Shown piece after piece: positions 53,261 through 62,293 of a DNA stretch of 64,000 nucleotides. How positions within the stretch are numbered: position 1 is the stretch's first letter; each line of letters starts with the position of its first letter. The stretch is taken from positions 372,001 to 436,000 of the forward strand of contig NZ_JAIMIC010000001.1 in NCBI RefSeq assembly GCF_019966545.1, written 5' to 3'. The position numbers and the translations under genes are program-made. The stretch comes from Heliomarina baculiformis (GTDB taxonomy: Bacteria > Pseudomonadota > Alphaproteobacteria > Rhodobacterales > Rhodobacteraceae). The notes under the pieces are model-generated. The model did no database searches, was not told the origin of the DNA, and worked only from the letters and a program-made list of their open reading frames with translations.

Positions 53261-53941
53261 ATGACTTTTTCGCAACTCGAAGAGCTGAAATCGCTGGCAA
53301 ATCCGGACAAGGCGGCCGGTATGGCGTCGTATCACAAGGCGCGACGGACTTACCTTGGCATTTCCGTTCCCCAGATTACCGATCTGTCGAAGAAATGGCG
53401 TGCCGAGCTGGATGTCGAGGCGCGCGTCGCGCTCGCCGATGCTCTCTGGCAAAGCGATATTCACGAAGCCCGCATCGCTGCGGCCAAGCTGCTGACACAG
53501 GCCCGGCTGCGCCCGGATGAAGGCGCATGGGCGCTGATATGTTCCTGGGTGCCGGATTTCGATGCTTGGGCGATCGCCGATCACGCCTGCGATGCCGGAC
53601 AGCGGCGTCTGCTGGTCGATCCATCGCGGATCGACACCGTCGAGGCATGGACGACCTCGGAAGCCATGTGGACCCGCCGCGCGTCGCTTGTCATCACCCT
53701 GCCCTGGACCAAGCAGAACAACCCCAAACCACAGGAACTAGAGGTGCGTGACCGGGTGCTGGGCTGGGCGGCTGCATATGTGGATGACCAGCAATGGTTC
53801 ATCCAGAAAGCAATCGCATGGTGGCTGCGCGAGTTGTCCAAACACGACACGCCAAGGGTCATGGCCTTTCTCGACGCCCATGGTGACCGGTTAAAGCCCT
53901 TTGCCCGCAAGGAAGCCGGCAAATACTTGGCAAAACAGTAA
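53261..53941 (+). CDS. DNA alkylation repair protein (AlkD-like)
   Basis: A 226-residue all-helical HEAT-repeat protein of the AlkC/AlkD DNA glycosylase family. Seen are YHKARRTYLGISVPQITDLS, the WQSDIHEARIAAAKLL repeat, SEAMWTRRASLVITLPWTKQ and FIQKAIAWWLRELSKHD with the Trp/Asp positions expected of the active groove. AlkD removes positively charged alkylated bases such as 3-methyladenine. GGAGG precedes ATG 53261. Confidence 0.88.
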   Translation: MTFSQLEELKSLANPDKAAGMASYHKARRTYLGISVPQITDLSKKWRAELDVEARVALADALWQSDIHEARIAAAKLLTQARLRPDEGAWALICSWVPDFDAWAIADHACDAGQRRLLVDPSRIDTVEAWTTSEAMWTRRASLVITLPWTKQNNPKPQELEVRDRVLGWAAAYVDDQQWFIQKAIAWWLRELSKHDTPRVMAFLDAHGDRLKPFARKEAGKYLAKQ

Positions 53942-54018
53942 CCTTTCGGCAGACCATCAGAACCTGCCGACCAAGACGGCACTTGCCCGGACCCTTTACG
54001 GCGACTACCTATTGAAAC

Positions 54019-55026
54019 ATGAACGCTCCCTTGATTGATCCATTCGCCCGCGCGATCACCTATCTGCGCGTTTCGGTCACCGACCGATGTGATTTTCGCT
54101 GCGTCTATTGCATGTCCGAGAACATGACCTTTCTGCCCAAGAAAGAATTGCTGACGCTCGAAGAGCTGGACCGGATGTGTTCGACCTTTATCGGGCTTGG
54201 TGTCGAAAAGCTGCGGATCACGGGCGGCGAGCCTCTCGTGCGGCGCGGCATCATGACGTTTTTTAATTCCATGACGCGGCACCTCGAAAGCGGCGCGCTG
54301 AAAGAACTGACGCTGACCACCAATGGCTCGCAGCTGGAACGATTTGCAGATGATTTATACGCCGCCGGTGTGCGCAGGGTGAATATCTCGCTCGACACGC
54401 TGGATGAGGACAAGTTCGCCGCGATCACCCGCTGGGGCCGCCTGCCCCAGGTCATGCGCGGGATCGACGCGGCGCAACGCGCCGGACTGCGGGTCAAGAT
54501 CAATGCAGTGGCGCTCAAGGGATTCAACGAGCCGGAGCTGCCACAGATCACCGAATGGTGCGCCGAGCGCGATATGGATCTGACATGGATCGAGGTCATG
54601 CCGATGGGCGATATCGGCAACGAGGATCGGCTGGACCAGTACTGGTCGCTCAAGGACGTCCGCGCGACCTATGCCGAGAATTACACCGTGACAGATCTCG
54701 CCGAACGTTCCGGTGGTCCGGCGCGCTACGTTCGGCTTGAGGAAACCGGGCAGAAAATCGGCTTCATTACCCCGCTCAGCCATAATTTCTGCGAAAGCTG
54801 CAACCGGGTGCGCCTGACCTGCACCGGCGAATTGTTCATGTGCCTCGGCCAGGAAGACAATGCCGATCTGCGCGCGCCGCTCAGGGCGCATCCTGACGAC
54901 GATTCCGCGCTTGAACAGGCGATCCGGACGGCGATTTCGCACAAGCCCAAGGGCCATGATTTCGACTATTCCCGTCAACGGCTCGACGGTCAGATGTCTC
55001 GCCACATGAGCCACACGGGCGGCTGA
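54019..55026 (+). CDS. moaA: GTP 3',8-cyclase MoaA
   Basis: A 335-residue radical SAM enzyme of molybdopterin synthesis. The N-terminal cluster ligands are Cys24, Cys28 and Cys31 in [12 protein letters not shown]; the second cluster lies in [20 protein letters not shown]; the C-terminus ends with the essential [16 protein letters not shown] is the SAM-binding GGEP motif. It overlaps the waaA-like start by one base (TGATG), so the two are transcribed together although their pathways differ. Confidence 0.95.
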   Translation: MNAPLIDPFARAITYLRVSVTDRCDFRCVYCMSENMTFLPKKELLTLEELDRMCSTFIGLGVEKLRITGGEPLVRRGIMTFFNSMTRHLESGALKELTLTTNGSQLERFADDLYAAGVRRVNISLDTLDEDKFAAITRWGRLPQVMRGIDAAQRAGLRVKINAVALKGFNEPELPQITEWCAERDMDLTWIEVMPMGDIGNEDRLDQYWSLKDVRATYAENYTVTDLAERSGGPARYVRLEETGQKIGFITPLSHNFCESCNRVRLTCTGELFMCLGQEDNADLRAPLRAHPDDDSALEQAIRTAISHKPKGHDFDYSRQRLDGQMSRHMSHTGG

Positions 55027-56324
55027 TGACCGCGCCTGCCGCATCGACGGCACTGTTCCGCATCTACCGTGGACTGACCCGCGCGGGACTGCCGCTTGCC
55101 TTTCGCAACGTGGCACGCAAACTGCGCGGCTTCGGCGTCGACGAAGACCGCATTGCCGAGCGGCTGGGCAAATCAACTGAGCAGCGACCGGAAGGTCCGC
55201 TGGTCTGGATCCATGCGGCCAGCGTCGGCGAAAGCCTCGCCGTCCTGACCCTGATCACACGACTTGCCGATCGCCTGCCCGCGCATCATTTCCTGATCAC
55301 CTCGGGCACCGCTACTTCTGCCGAGTTGATATCCAAGCGGTTACCCCCACGCACGCGACACCAGTTCGCCCCGCTGGATTCCGAAGACCCGATCCGCCGG
55401 TTTCTCGGCCACTGGCGCCCCGACGCCGCGATCTTCGTCGAAAGTGAAATCTGGCCGCTGATGCTGGTGCGCACCCGCCAAAGCGGCGCCCGGCTTGCGC
55501 TCATCAACGCGCGGCTTTCCGAGAAATCCGTGCAGGGCTGGCAGAAGTTCCCCAAGACGGCAGCCTATGTGCTGCAACAGTTCGACCTGTTCCTGACGCA
55601 GAACCCGGAGAATTCAGCAAACCTGCGCGCGATGGGGGCCGCACCTGACCGAATCGAAACCGGGTTCAACCTCAAATCGACCTCGGCCCCGCTGCCGGTC
55701 GACGATGAGACGGTTTCCACCTTCCGCGAGGCTTTGGGTCAAAGGCCCGCATGGATCGCGAGTTCCACCCACCCCGGTGAAGAAGAAATCGTGCTGGCCG
55801 CACATCGCAAGCTACTGGAGCGGCACCCGGATCTCTGCCTGATCCTGATCCCCCGCCATCCCGAGCGCCGGGCAGAGGTCGGCCGGCTGATCGCCAACGC
55901 CGGAATGTCATGCGCCGGCCGGTCGCGCGGAGAATGGCCGCAACCGGACCAAGAGGTATATCTTGCCGACAGCCTCGGCGAGATGGGCACATGGTATGCA
56001 ACAGCCCCGATTGTCTTCCTCGGCGGTTCTCTCTTGCCCATCGGCGGCCATAACCCCTACGAACCTGCCGATGCAGGCGCTGCCATTCTGACCGGTCCGC
56101 ATATCGCGAATTTCGCTGAATCCTACGCACCGCTTTTCTCGCTCGGCGCTGCGCGACAGGTCGCCGATGCGGATGAACTCTCTCACGCCGTGGACCGCCT
56201 GCTCAGCAACGCCGGAGATCTGGACAAGACGCGAAAAGCCGCCGCCGGTTTCGCCAAGGGCCGGCAGTCGCGTCTCGACGAGGTTGCCGACACGGTTTGC
56301 ACTGCTCTGAACTTGGCGCCCTGA
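55026..56324 (+). CDS. waaA: 3-deoxy-D-manno-octulosonic acid (Kdo) transferase
   Basis: A 432-residue GT-B family 30 enzyme. VWIHAASVGESLAVL is the N-terminal signature with the catalytic Glu, ESEIWPLMLVRTRQSG and GGSLLPIGGHNPYEPA are the next conserved blocks. It adds Kdo to lipid IVA in the inner membrane. The N-terminal anchor helix is shorter than in E. coli. A GT4 starts two bases after its stop and is probably the next core transferase. Confidence 0.93.
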   Translation: MTAPAASTALFRIYRGLTRAGLPLAFRNVARKLRGFGVDEDRIAERLGKSTEQRPEGPLVWIHAASVGESLAVLTLITRLADRLPAHHFLITSGTATSAELISKRLPPRTRHQFAPLDSEDPIRRFLGHWRPDAAIFVESEIWPLMLVRTRQSGARLALINARLSEKSVQGWQKFPKTAAYVLQQFDLFLTQNPENSANLRAMGAAPDRIETGFNLKSTSAPLPVDDETVSTFREALGQRPAWIASSTHPGEEEIVLAAHRKLLERHPDLCLILIPRHPERRAEVGRLIANAGMSCAGRSRGEWPQPDQEVYLADSLGEMGTWYATAPIVFLGGSLLPIGGHNPYEPADAGAAILTGPHIANFAESYAPLFSLGAARQVADADELSHAVDRLLSNAGDLDKTRKAAAGFAKGRQSRLDEVADTVCTALNLAP

Positions 56325-56325
56325 G

Positions 56326-57366
56326 ATGCCCGAACTCTTCGTCACCAATTTCAATCGTAACTATACCGGCGTCTCGGCCACGGCGGCAAATGTGATCCGC
56401 CAGCAGATGAAGAATCGCGATCTCGCGCTCGTCGGCTATCCGCTGCCCGGCTGCCCGGCGCCCATCTCGCTGACCGAGGCCCGTAAACTGTCGAGAAACA
56501 CCGGCGACAAGCCCTTTGCGATCTGGCATGTCCGGCGCAATCCCGAGATGCGCGCCGGGATCTGGGCGCGAGACGTGCTGCGCCTGCCGATCCGGCTGGT
56601 TTTCACCTCCGCTGCCCAGCGTCGCCACTCCGCCTATCCGCGCTGGCTGATCTCCCGCATGGATTCGGTGATCGCGACAACCCCGAAAGCGGCTGAATTT
56701 GTGCCACATGTGCGCGCCACCGTCCCGCATGGCGTCGATACGGAACTGTTCCACCCGGCTGAAGATCGGGCAGCCGACTGGCGAAAAACCGGTTTTGCCG
56801 GGAAGGCGGGCATTGCTACTATCGGTCGTATCCGGCCCGAAAAAGGCACTGACCGTTTTGTAGACGCAATGCTTCGCCTGCTGCCCGGTCAGCCAGACCT
56901 CACCGCCCTCGTCTTGGGGCGGGCTACGCGCGAACATCAGACCTTTTTCGACAGGCTCAAGGACAAGGTCAACGCCGCCGGGCTCTCCGACCGCCTGTTA
57001 TTCCCCGGCGAAATCGCGCCCGAAAACCTCCCCGCCCTGCTGCGCTCGCTCTCTCTTGTCATGCAACTACCGCGCTACGAAGGCTACGGAATGGCGCCCC
57101 TGGAAGGCATGGCAAGCGGCGTGCCCTTCATCGCATCCGACACCGGCTTCTACCGACAGTTCGCTACAGATGAGACCACCGGCATCGTCCTGCCCGACGA
57201 GGACTCAGAAAGCGCGGCGCAAACCGCAACCACCCTCCTCAACAACGCCAGCCAGTTGGAAAGCATGGGCCGGATCGCACGACGAATCGCTGTGGAAAAA
57301 TACAGCGCGCGAGCGGAGGCCGAGGGCATCGAAGCCGTCTACAATACCGTCTGGCAACAAGCCTGA
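56326..57366 (+). CDS. Glycosyltransferase family 4 (LPS core candidate)
   Basis: A 346-residue GT-B enzyme beginning MPELFVTNFNRNYTGVSATA. IATIGRIRPEKGTDRFVDAM and LPRYEGYGMAPLEGMASGVP are the donor-site motifs (E-x7-E type). Resemblance to LpcC (mannosyltransferase of the rhizobial core) and position directly behind waaA suggest an early core-sugar transferase. The donor is not determined. Confidence 0.88.
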   Translation: MPELFVTNFNRNYTGVSATAANVIRQQMKNRDLALVGYPLPGCPAPISLTEARKLSRNTGDKPFAIWHVRRNPEMRAGIWARDVLRLPIRLVFTSAAQRRHSAYPRWLISRMDSVIATTPKAAEFVPHVRATVPHGVDTELFHPAEDRAADWRKTGFAGKAGIATIGRIRPEKGTDRFVDAMLRLLPGQPDLTALVLGRATREHQTFFDRLKDKVNAAGLSDRLLFPGEIAPENLPALLRSLSLVMQLPRYEGYGMAPLEGMASGVPFIASDTGFYRQFATDETTGIVLPDEDSESAAQTATTLLNNASQLESMGRIARRIAVEKYSARAEAEGIEAVYNTVWQQA

Positions 57367-57465
57367 CCCCCAGGGCGACACGCCCGCTCGCACCTGCTTT
57401 TCCTCTTGCCCAAAATACACCCGCCGGAGGCATCGCGCGCCAGCGCAATCCCCCCGACAGAATGA

Positions 57466-58629
57466 TCAGGCAGCCGGCATGCGGTTTTCGACGATCTCCG
57501 CCCACCAGGAACACCCGGCCGGAATCGCTTCGTCGTTAAAATTATACTCCGGGTGGTGCACCGAAGCGGAATCGCCGTTGCCCACAAGGATATAGGCGCC
57601 GGGGCGTTCCTCGAGCATAAAGGCGAAATCCTCGCCCCCCATCACAAGCGCAGCATCGTCACAATTGCCCGAAACTTTCCGCGCCACATCGGCGGCGAAT
57701 TCGGTCTGTTCCTCGGAATTGACCATCACCGGATAGCCACGGATGTAACGTACGTTGACCGTTCCGCCAAAGGTCGTCGCGATCCCTTCACAAATCTCCT
57801 TGATCCGGGTTTCGGCAATCTCGCGCATCTCCTTGCTCATGGTGCGCACGGTCCCTTTCAACTGCACCCGCTGCGGGATCACGTTGAATGCCTTGGATGA
57901 GGTCTCGAAAGACGTCACCGACACGACGACCTGATCCACCGGATCGGCATTGCGGCTGGCGATGGTCTGAAGCGCCAGAACCGCCTGCGCCGACATCACC
58001 GTTGTATCGACGGTCTCATGCGGCTTGGCCGCGTGACCACCGCGGCCCTCGAATTGGATGTCGAACTGATCGGTCGCCGCAAAGAATGCACCCGGGCGGA
58101 TCGCAAAGCTGCCGACCGGCATCCCGGGCCAGTTATGCATACCATAGACTTCCTGAATGCCCCAGCGTTCCATCAAGCCGTCGTCGCACATTTCCTTGCC
58201 GCCGCCGCCGCCTTCTTCGGCGGGCTGAAAAATCACCACGACGGTGCCGTCGAAATTTCGCGTTTCGCTCAGGTATTTCGCCGCGCCCAACAGCATCGCT
58301 GTATGCCCGTCATGGCCGCAGGCATGCATGGCATTGGGCGTTTTCGAGGCATATTCAACGCCAGTCTGCTCATTGATCGGCAAGGCATCCATATCCGCGC
58401 GCAGACCGATCACCTTGCCTGACCCGTTGCTCTTGCCCTTGATGACACCGACAACGCCGGTGCGACCGATGCCGGTCACGACCTCGTCGCAGCCAAAAGC
58501 CTCGAGCCGCTCGGCAACCAGCGCGCTGGTGCGGTGGGTCTCGAACAGAATCTCGGGGTTTTCGTGCAGATCTCGTCGCCACGTTGTGATTTCATCCTGC
58601 AACTCGGCAAAACGGTTTTTGACTGGCAT
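57466..58629 (-). CDS. M20 family amidohydrolase, copy 1 of 3
   Basis: A 387-residue M20 aminoacylase/hippurate hydrolase. MHACGHDGHTAMLLGAAKYL and QPAEEGGGGGKEM carry the metal ligands (Cys/His and Glu-Glu), YGMHNWPGMPVG follows. These enzymes cleave N-acyl-amino acids such as hippurate. AGGAG lies upstream of ATG 58629. It is the last of three tandem paralogues sharing the same terminal GCSW(W/F)AE segment. Confidence 0.92.
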   Translation of the reverse strand: MPVKNRFAELQDEITTWRRDLHENPEILFETHRTSALVAERLEAFGCDEVVTGIGRTGVVGVIKGKSNGSGKVIGLRADMDALPINEQTGVEYASKTPNAMHACGHDGHTAMLLGAAKYLSETRNFDGTVVVIFQPAEEGGGGGKEMCDDGLMERWGIQEVYGMHNWPGMPVGSFAIRPGAFFAATDQFDIQFEGRGGHAAKPHETVDTTVMSAQAVLALQTIASRNADPVDQVVVSVTSFETSSKAFNVIPQRVQLKGTVRTMSKEMREIAETRIKEICEGIATTFGGTVNVRYIRGYPVMVNSEEQTEFAADVARKVSGNCDDAALVMGGEDFAFMLEERPGAYILVGNGDSASVHHPEYNFNDEAIPAGCSWWAEIVENRMPAA

Positions 58630-58655
58630 TTTCAGCTCCTGGACTTTCGGGTGTT

Positions 58656-59819
58656 TCAGACGACAGGCAGGCGTTTTTCGACCAGTTCGGCGAACCAGCT
58701 GCACCCTGCGAGAATCGTCTCGTCGTTAAAATTGTATTCCGGATGGTGCAGTCCTGCACTATCTCCATTTCCCACGAAAATGAAGGCCCCCGGGCGGGCG
58801 TTCAGCATATACGAAAAGTCTTCGCCGCCCATGATCAGGGGCGCCTCCTCGCATCCGCCCGAGACCGAGCGGGCGATCTCGGCGGCAAAGGCTGCCGGTT
58901 CATCCGCGTTGATCGTGATCGGCACATGGCGCAGATATCGGGTTTCGACCGTGCCGCCGAATGTCGCGGCGATACCACTGGCAACCTCGGCGATGCGCGT
59001 TTCGATCATGTCCTGCATCCCGGGGCTGTGGGTCCGCACGGTTCCACGCAAAGTCACCGATTGCGGGATCACGTTGAAAGCATGGCTTGAGGTATCGAAC
59101 GCCGTCACCGACAAGACGCCCTGCGCGACCGGATCGGAATTGCGGCTGACGATGGTCTGCAGCGCCACGACGATCTGGCTCGCCATGATCACCGGGTCGA
59201 TGGTCTCATCGGGATGGGCCGCGTGGCCGCCCCTGCCGATCACGTCGATAAAGAACTCGTCCGTCGCGGCCATCACCGGGCCCGGCCTGATGGCGAACTG
59301 GCCGATAGGCATACCAGGCATATTGTGCATCCCATAAACCTCGTCGATGCCGAAACGGTCCATCATGCCGTCATCTATCATCGCCTTGGCACCGCTGCCC
59401 AGCTCTTCGGCAGGCTGGAAGATGACCGCGACAGTACCGTCGAAATTCCGTGTCTCGGCCAGATAACGCGCAGCGCCCAGCAACATGGCCGTGTGCCCGT
59501 CATGGCCACAGGCATGCATGACGCCCTCGTTCTGCGACAGGTATTCGGCGCCGGATTGTTCAAGGATCGGTAGCGCATCCATGTCGCCGCGCAGTCCGAT
59601 CACCTTGCCGCTGGTATCGCTGCGCCCCTTGATAAGCGCGACGACCCCGGTACCGCCCAGACCGGGAACAACCTCGTCGCAGCCGTACTCGGCCAGCTTT
59701 TCCGCCACCAGCGCGCTGGTGCGGTGGGTTTCAAAGCCAAGCTCGGGATGGGCGTGAATGTCACGGCGGATGGCCGTGATGTCGCCATGCATCTCGGCAA
59801 AGCGGTTCTTAATGGGCAT
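58656..59819 (-). CDS. M20 family amidohydrolase, copy 2 of 3
   Basis: A 387-residue paralogue of its two neighbours. MHACGHDGHTAMLLGAARYL and QPAEELGSGAKAMIDDG are the metal-binding motifs; here the Gly-rich stretch after PAEE is shorter. The start MPIKNRFAEMHGDITAIRRD is shared with copy 3. It follows copy 3 after a hairpin and precedes copy 1 by 26 bases. Confidence 0.92.
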   Translation of the reverse strand: MPIKNRFAEMHGDITAIRRDIHAHPELGFETHRTSALVAEKLAEYGCDEVVPGLGGTGVVALIKGRSDTSGKVIGLRGDMDALPILEQSGAEYLSQNEGVMHACGHDGHTAMLLGAARYLAETRNFDGTVAVIFQPAEELGSGAKAMIDDGMMDRFGIDEVYGMHNMPGMPIGQFAIRPGPVMAATDEFFIDVIGRGGHAAHPDETIDPVIMASQIVVALQTIVSRNSDPVAQGVLSVTAFDTSSHAFNVIPQSVTLRGTVRTHSPGMQDMIETRIAEVASGIAATFGGTVETRYLRHVPITINADEPAAFAAEIARSVSGGCEEAPLIMGGEDFSYMLNARPGAFIFVGNGDSAGLHHPEYNFNDETILAGCSWFAELVEKRLPVV

Positions 59820-59851
59820 TGTGGTACTCCGTTCTTCCGACCACAGGCGAT

Positions 59852-59873
59852 ACGCCGGAATTTACTCCGGCGT
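59852..59873 (-). promoter_or_regulatory. Perfect 8-bp stem-loop between M20 copies 3 and 2
   Basis: ACGCCGGA (59852-59859) and TCCGGCGT (59866-59873) are exact inverse complements with a 6-base AT-rich loop, in the 83-base gap between two paralogous genes. No T-run follows on the minus strand. It may process or stabilise the message. Confidence 0.45.
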
Positions 59874-59902
59874 TGCTGTCGTGACCGATCATGGCTGCTG
59901 CC

Positions 59903-61069
59903 TCAGGCCGCAGGCAGCCGGTCTTCGACTAGTTCAGCGAACCATGAACAGCCCACCGGAATGATCTCGTCATTGAAGTTGTAGGCCGGGTGATGCACGT
60001 GTGCGCCGCCGCCATTGCCAAGGAAGATATAGGCACCGGGGCGCTTTTCGAGCATGAAGGAGAAGTCTTCGCCCGCCATGATCGGCGAGGTTTCCCGCTC
60101 GACTTTGCCGGTCACCTTTTCTGCGATACCGGCGGCGATCTCGGTCTGGTCCTCGTGGTTCACCGTCACCGGATAGCCGCGCTTATAATCGATATCGGCG
60201 GTGCAACCATAGGCCTCGGCGGTCGCGGCGATCAGCTTGGTCACCCGTTCCTGCGCCAGATCCCGAACGCCGTTGTCGAGCGTCCGCACGGTGCCGCGCA
60301 GCAGCACCGTGTGGGGCAGCACGTTAAAGCTCTCATTATCGCTGCGGAAGGTACAGACCGAAACCACGACCTGTTTCAGCGGATCGACATTACGCGAGGC
60401 GATGGACTGCAACGCGATCAGGCAATGCGCCGCGCCGAGATTCGCATCGATGGCTTCATGCGGGGCCGCCGCATGGCCGCCCTTGCCAGTGATGGTAACT
60501 TCGAATTCATCAGTCGAGGCCAGCAAGGGGCCGCTGCGGATATGAAACGTGCCTTCGGGGTTATTGGGCATGTTGTGCATGCCATAGACCTCCTGAATGC
60601 CCCATTTCTCCATCAACCCTTCGTCGCACATGATCTTGCCGCCGGCACCGCCCTCTTCGGCGGGTTGAAAGATCAGCACGACCTTGCCATCGAAATTCCG
60701 TGTCTCGCTCAGGTATTTGGCTGCACCCAGCAGCATCGCCGTGTGGCCGTCATGGCCGCAGGCATGCATCTTTCCCGGATGGGTCGAGGCATAGTCGAGG
60801 CCGGTCGCCTCCTCTATCGGCAGCGCGTCCATGTCGGCACGCAGCCCGATGACCCGACCCGATGTGTCGGATTTGCCTTCGATCACTGCCACAATGCCCG
60901 TCTCGGCGACGCCGGTGGTGATGTCGGTGATCCCCATTTCTCGCAGCCGTTCCTCGACAAAGGCAGAGGTCTTGGGCAAGTCGAACATCAACTCGGGGAT
61001 CGTGTGCAGATGCCGACGCCAGCCGGTGATTTCAGCGTGCATCTCGGCAAGACGGTTCTTGATGGGCAT
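59903..61069 (-). CDS. M20 family amidohydrolase, copy 3 of 3
   Basis: A 388-residue M20 enzyme with MHACGHDGHTAMLLGAAKYL and QPAEEGGAGGKIMCDEG as metal motifs, and YGMHNMPNNPEG. It is transcribed before the other two. The ArgE-like gene ends five bases upstream of its start, so the four hydrolases form one unit with the peptide ABC ATPase further upstream. Confidence 0.92.
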   Translation of the reverse strand: MPIKNRLAEMHAEITGWRRHLHTIPELMFDLPKTSAFVEERLREMGITDITTGVAETGIVAVIEGKSDTSGRVIGLRADMDALPIEEATGLDYASTHPGKMHACGHDGHTAMLLGAAKYLSETRNFDGKVVLIFQPAEEGGAGGKIMCDEGLMEKWGIQEVYGMHNMPNNPEGTFHIRSGPLLASTDEFEVTITGKGGHAAAPHEAIDANLGAAHCLIALQSIASRNVDPLKQVVVSVCTFRSDNESFNVLPHTVLLRGTVRTLDNGVRDLAQERVTKLIAATAEAYGCTADIDYKRGYPVTVNHEDQTEIAAGIAEKVTGKVERETSPIMAGEDFSFMLEKRPGAYIFLGNGGGAHVHHPAYNFNDEIIPVGCSWFAELVEDRLPAA

Positions 61070-61074
61070 TCCCG

Positions 61075-62241
61075 TTATCCTTCCTGCAATCGGGCCACCA
61101 GACGTTTCATAAAGTCGTGGCCGGCATTGAACTGCTCGATGGTGATGAATTCATTCGGCTGGTGCGCCTGCGCAATATCGCCCGGCCCGCAGATGACCGA
61201 GGAATAGCCCGCGTTCTGGAAATGCCCGGCCTCGGTGCCATAGCTGACCACATGGGTCGCATTGTCGCCTGTGATTGAGCGGACAAACTCTTCGGCCAAG
61301 CCATTTTCTTCTGGGCGTAGGCCCGGCACGTCGAACAGCGGCTCGAGCACCACCTCGGTTTCGGGCTGTTTCGCTTGCATCGCCGCTTCGACCTTGCGCA
61401 CGTGGTCGATGAAATGCTGTTTCCAGACCGCCTTGTCCTCGTTTGGCAGGACGCGCATTTCGATGTCGAACCAGCAATCCTTGGCGGTGATGTTACGCGC
61501 GGTCCCGCCAGTAATGTTACCTACGTGAAGCGTGGTGAAAGGCGGGTGGAACATCGCGGCCTGATCGGTCGGCGGGGCGTCCTGATTAGCGGTGTTCGTG
61601 TCGTTCACCCAGTCGATGATCCGGGCGGCCTCCATGATCGCACTGACGCCATAGGGCAAAAGCGAGCTATGAACTTCGAAGCCTTTGACATGGACGGTAA
61701 ACCCCTGCCCGCCCTTGTGACCGGTCACCGCCTGCATCATCGAAGGTTCCCCGACGATCACAGCGTTCCCTCGCGGCACCACGGGCTGCATCGCCTCGAT
61801 CAGCGGGGTCGCACCAGTGCAGCCGACCTCTTCGTCATAGGACAGCGCGATTTGCAGCGGGCGTTTGACCCCCTGCCGATGCGCTTCGACCAGCGCCCAG
61901 ATCGCCATTGCGTCAAAGCCCTTCATGTCGCAGGTGCCGCGTCCGAAATACTTGCCGTCCTTTTCAACCACCTCGAATGGATCGCTGTCCCAAGCCTGAC
62001 CGTCGATGGGCACCACGTCGGTGTGGCCAGAGAGAATAACGGCCCCCTCTTCCCAAGGTCCCACATGCGCAAAGAGCGCGGCCTTGGGCTCGTCAGGATG
62101 CGGAAAGCGGTGGGCTTCGATGCCGTGGCTCGCGAGGTATTCTTCCACCCAATCGATCAGCGGCAGGTTGCTGTCGCGGCTGATCGTCGGGAATGAGATC
62201 AGCTTTTGCATCAGCTCGAATGGCGTCAGATGTTCGGGCAT
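61075..62241 (-). CDS. argE: Acetylornithine deacetylase-like M20 peptidase (ArgE)
   Basis: A 388-residue ArgE/DapE family deacetylase: LSGHTDVVPIDGQAWDSDPF, DMKGFDAMAIWALVEA, DEEVGCTGATPLIEAM and VSYGTEAGHFQNAGYSSVIC are the metal and dimerisation motifs. ArgE removes acetate from N-acetylornithine. In this setting, next to N-acyl-amino-acid hydrolases and a peptide importer, a catabolic role is as likely as arginine synthesis. Start ATG 62241 is chosen; GTG 62268 is a possible longer start. Confidence 0.85.
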   Translation of the reverse strand: MPEHLTPFELMQKLISFPTISRDSNLPLIDWVEEYLASHGIEAHRFPHPDEPKAALFAHVGPWEEGAVILSGHTDVVPIDGQAWDSDPFEVVEKDGKYFGRGTCDMKGFDAMAIWALVEAHRQGVKRPLQIALSYDEEVGCTGATPLIEAMQPVVPRGNAVIVGEPSMMQAVTGHKGGQGFTVHVKGFEVHSSLLPYGVSAIMEAARIIDWVNDTNTANQDAPPTDQAAMFHPPFTTLHVGNITGGTARNITAKDCWFDIEMRVLPNEDKAVWKQHFIDHVRKVEAAMQAKQPETEVVLEPLFDVPGLRPEENGLAEEFVRSITGDNATHVVSYGTEAGHFQNAGYSSVICGPGDIAQAHQPNEFITIEQFNAGHDFMKRLVARLQEG

Positions 62242-62293
62242 TTCGGTGTCTTTACTATTACGTTCCACCCCGGTGCGCGGGGAGGAAATGGGT

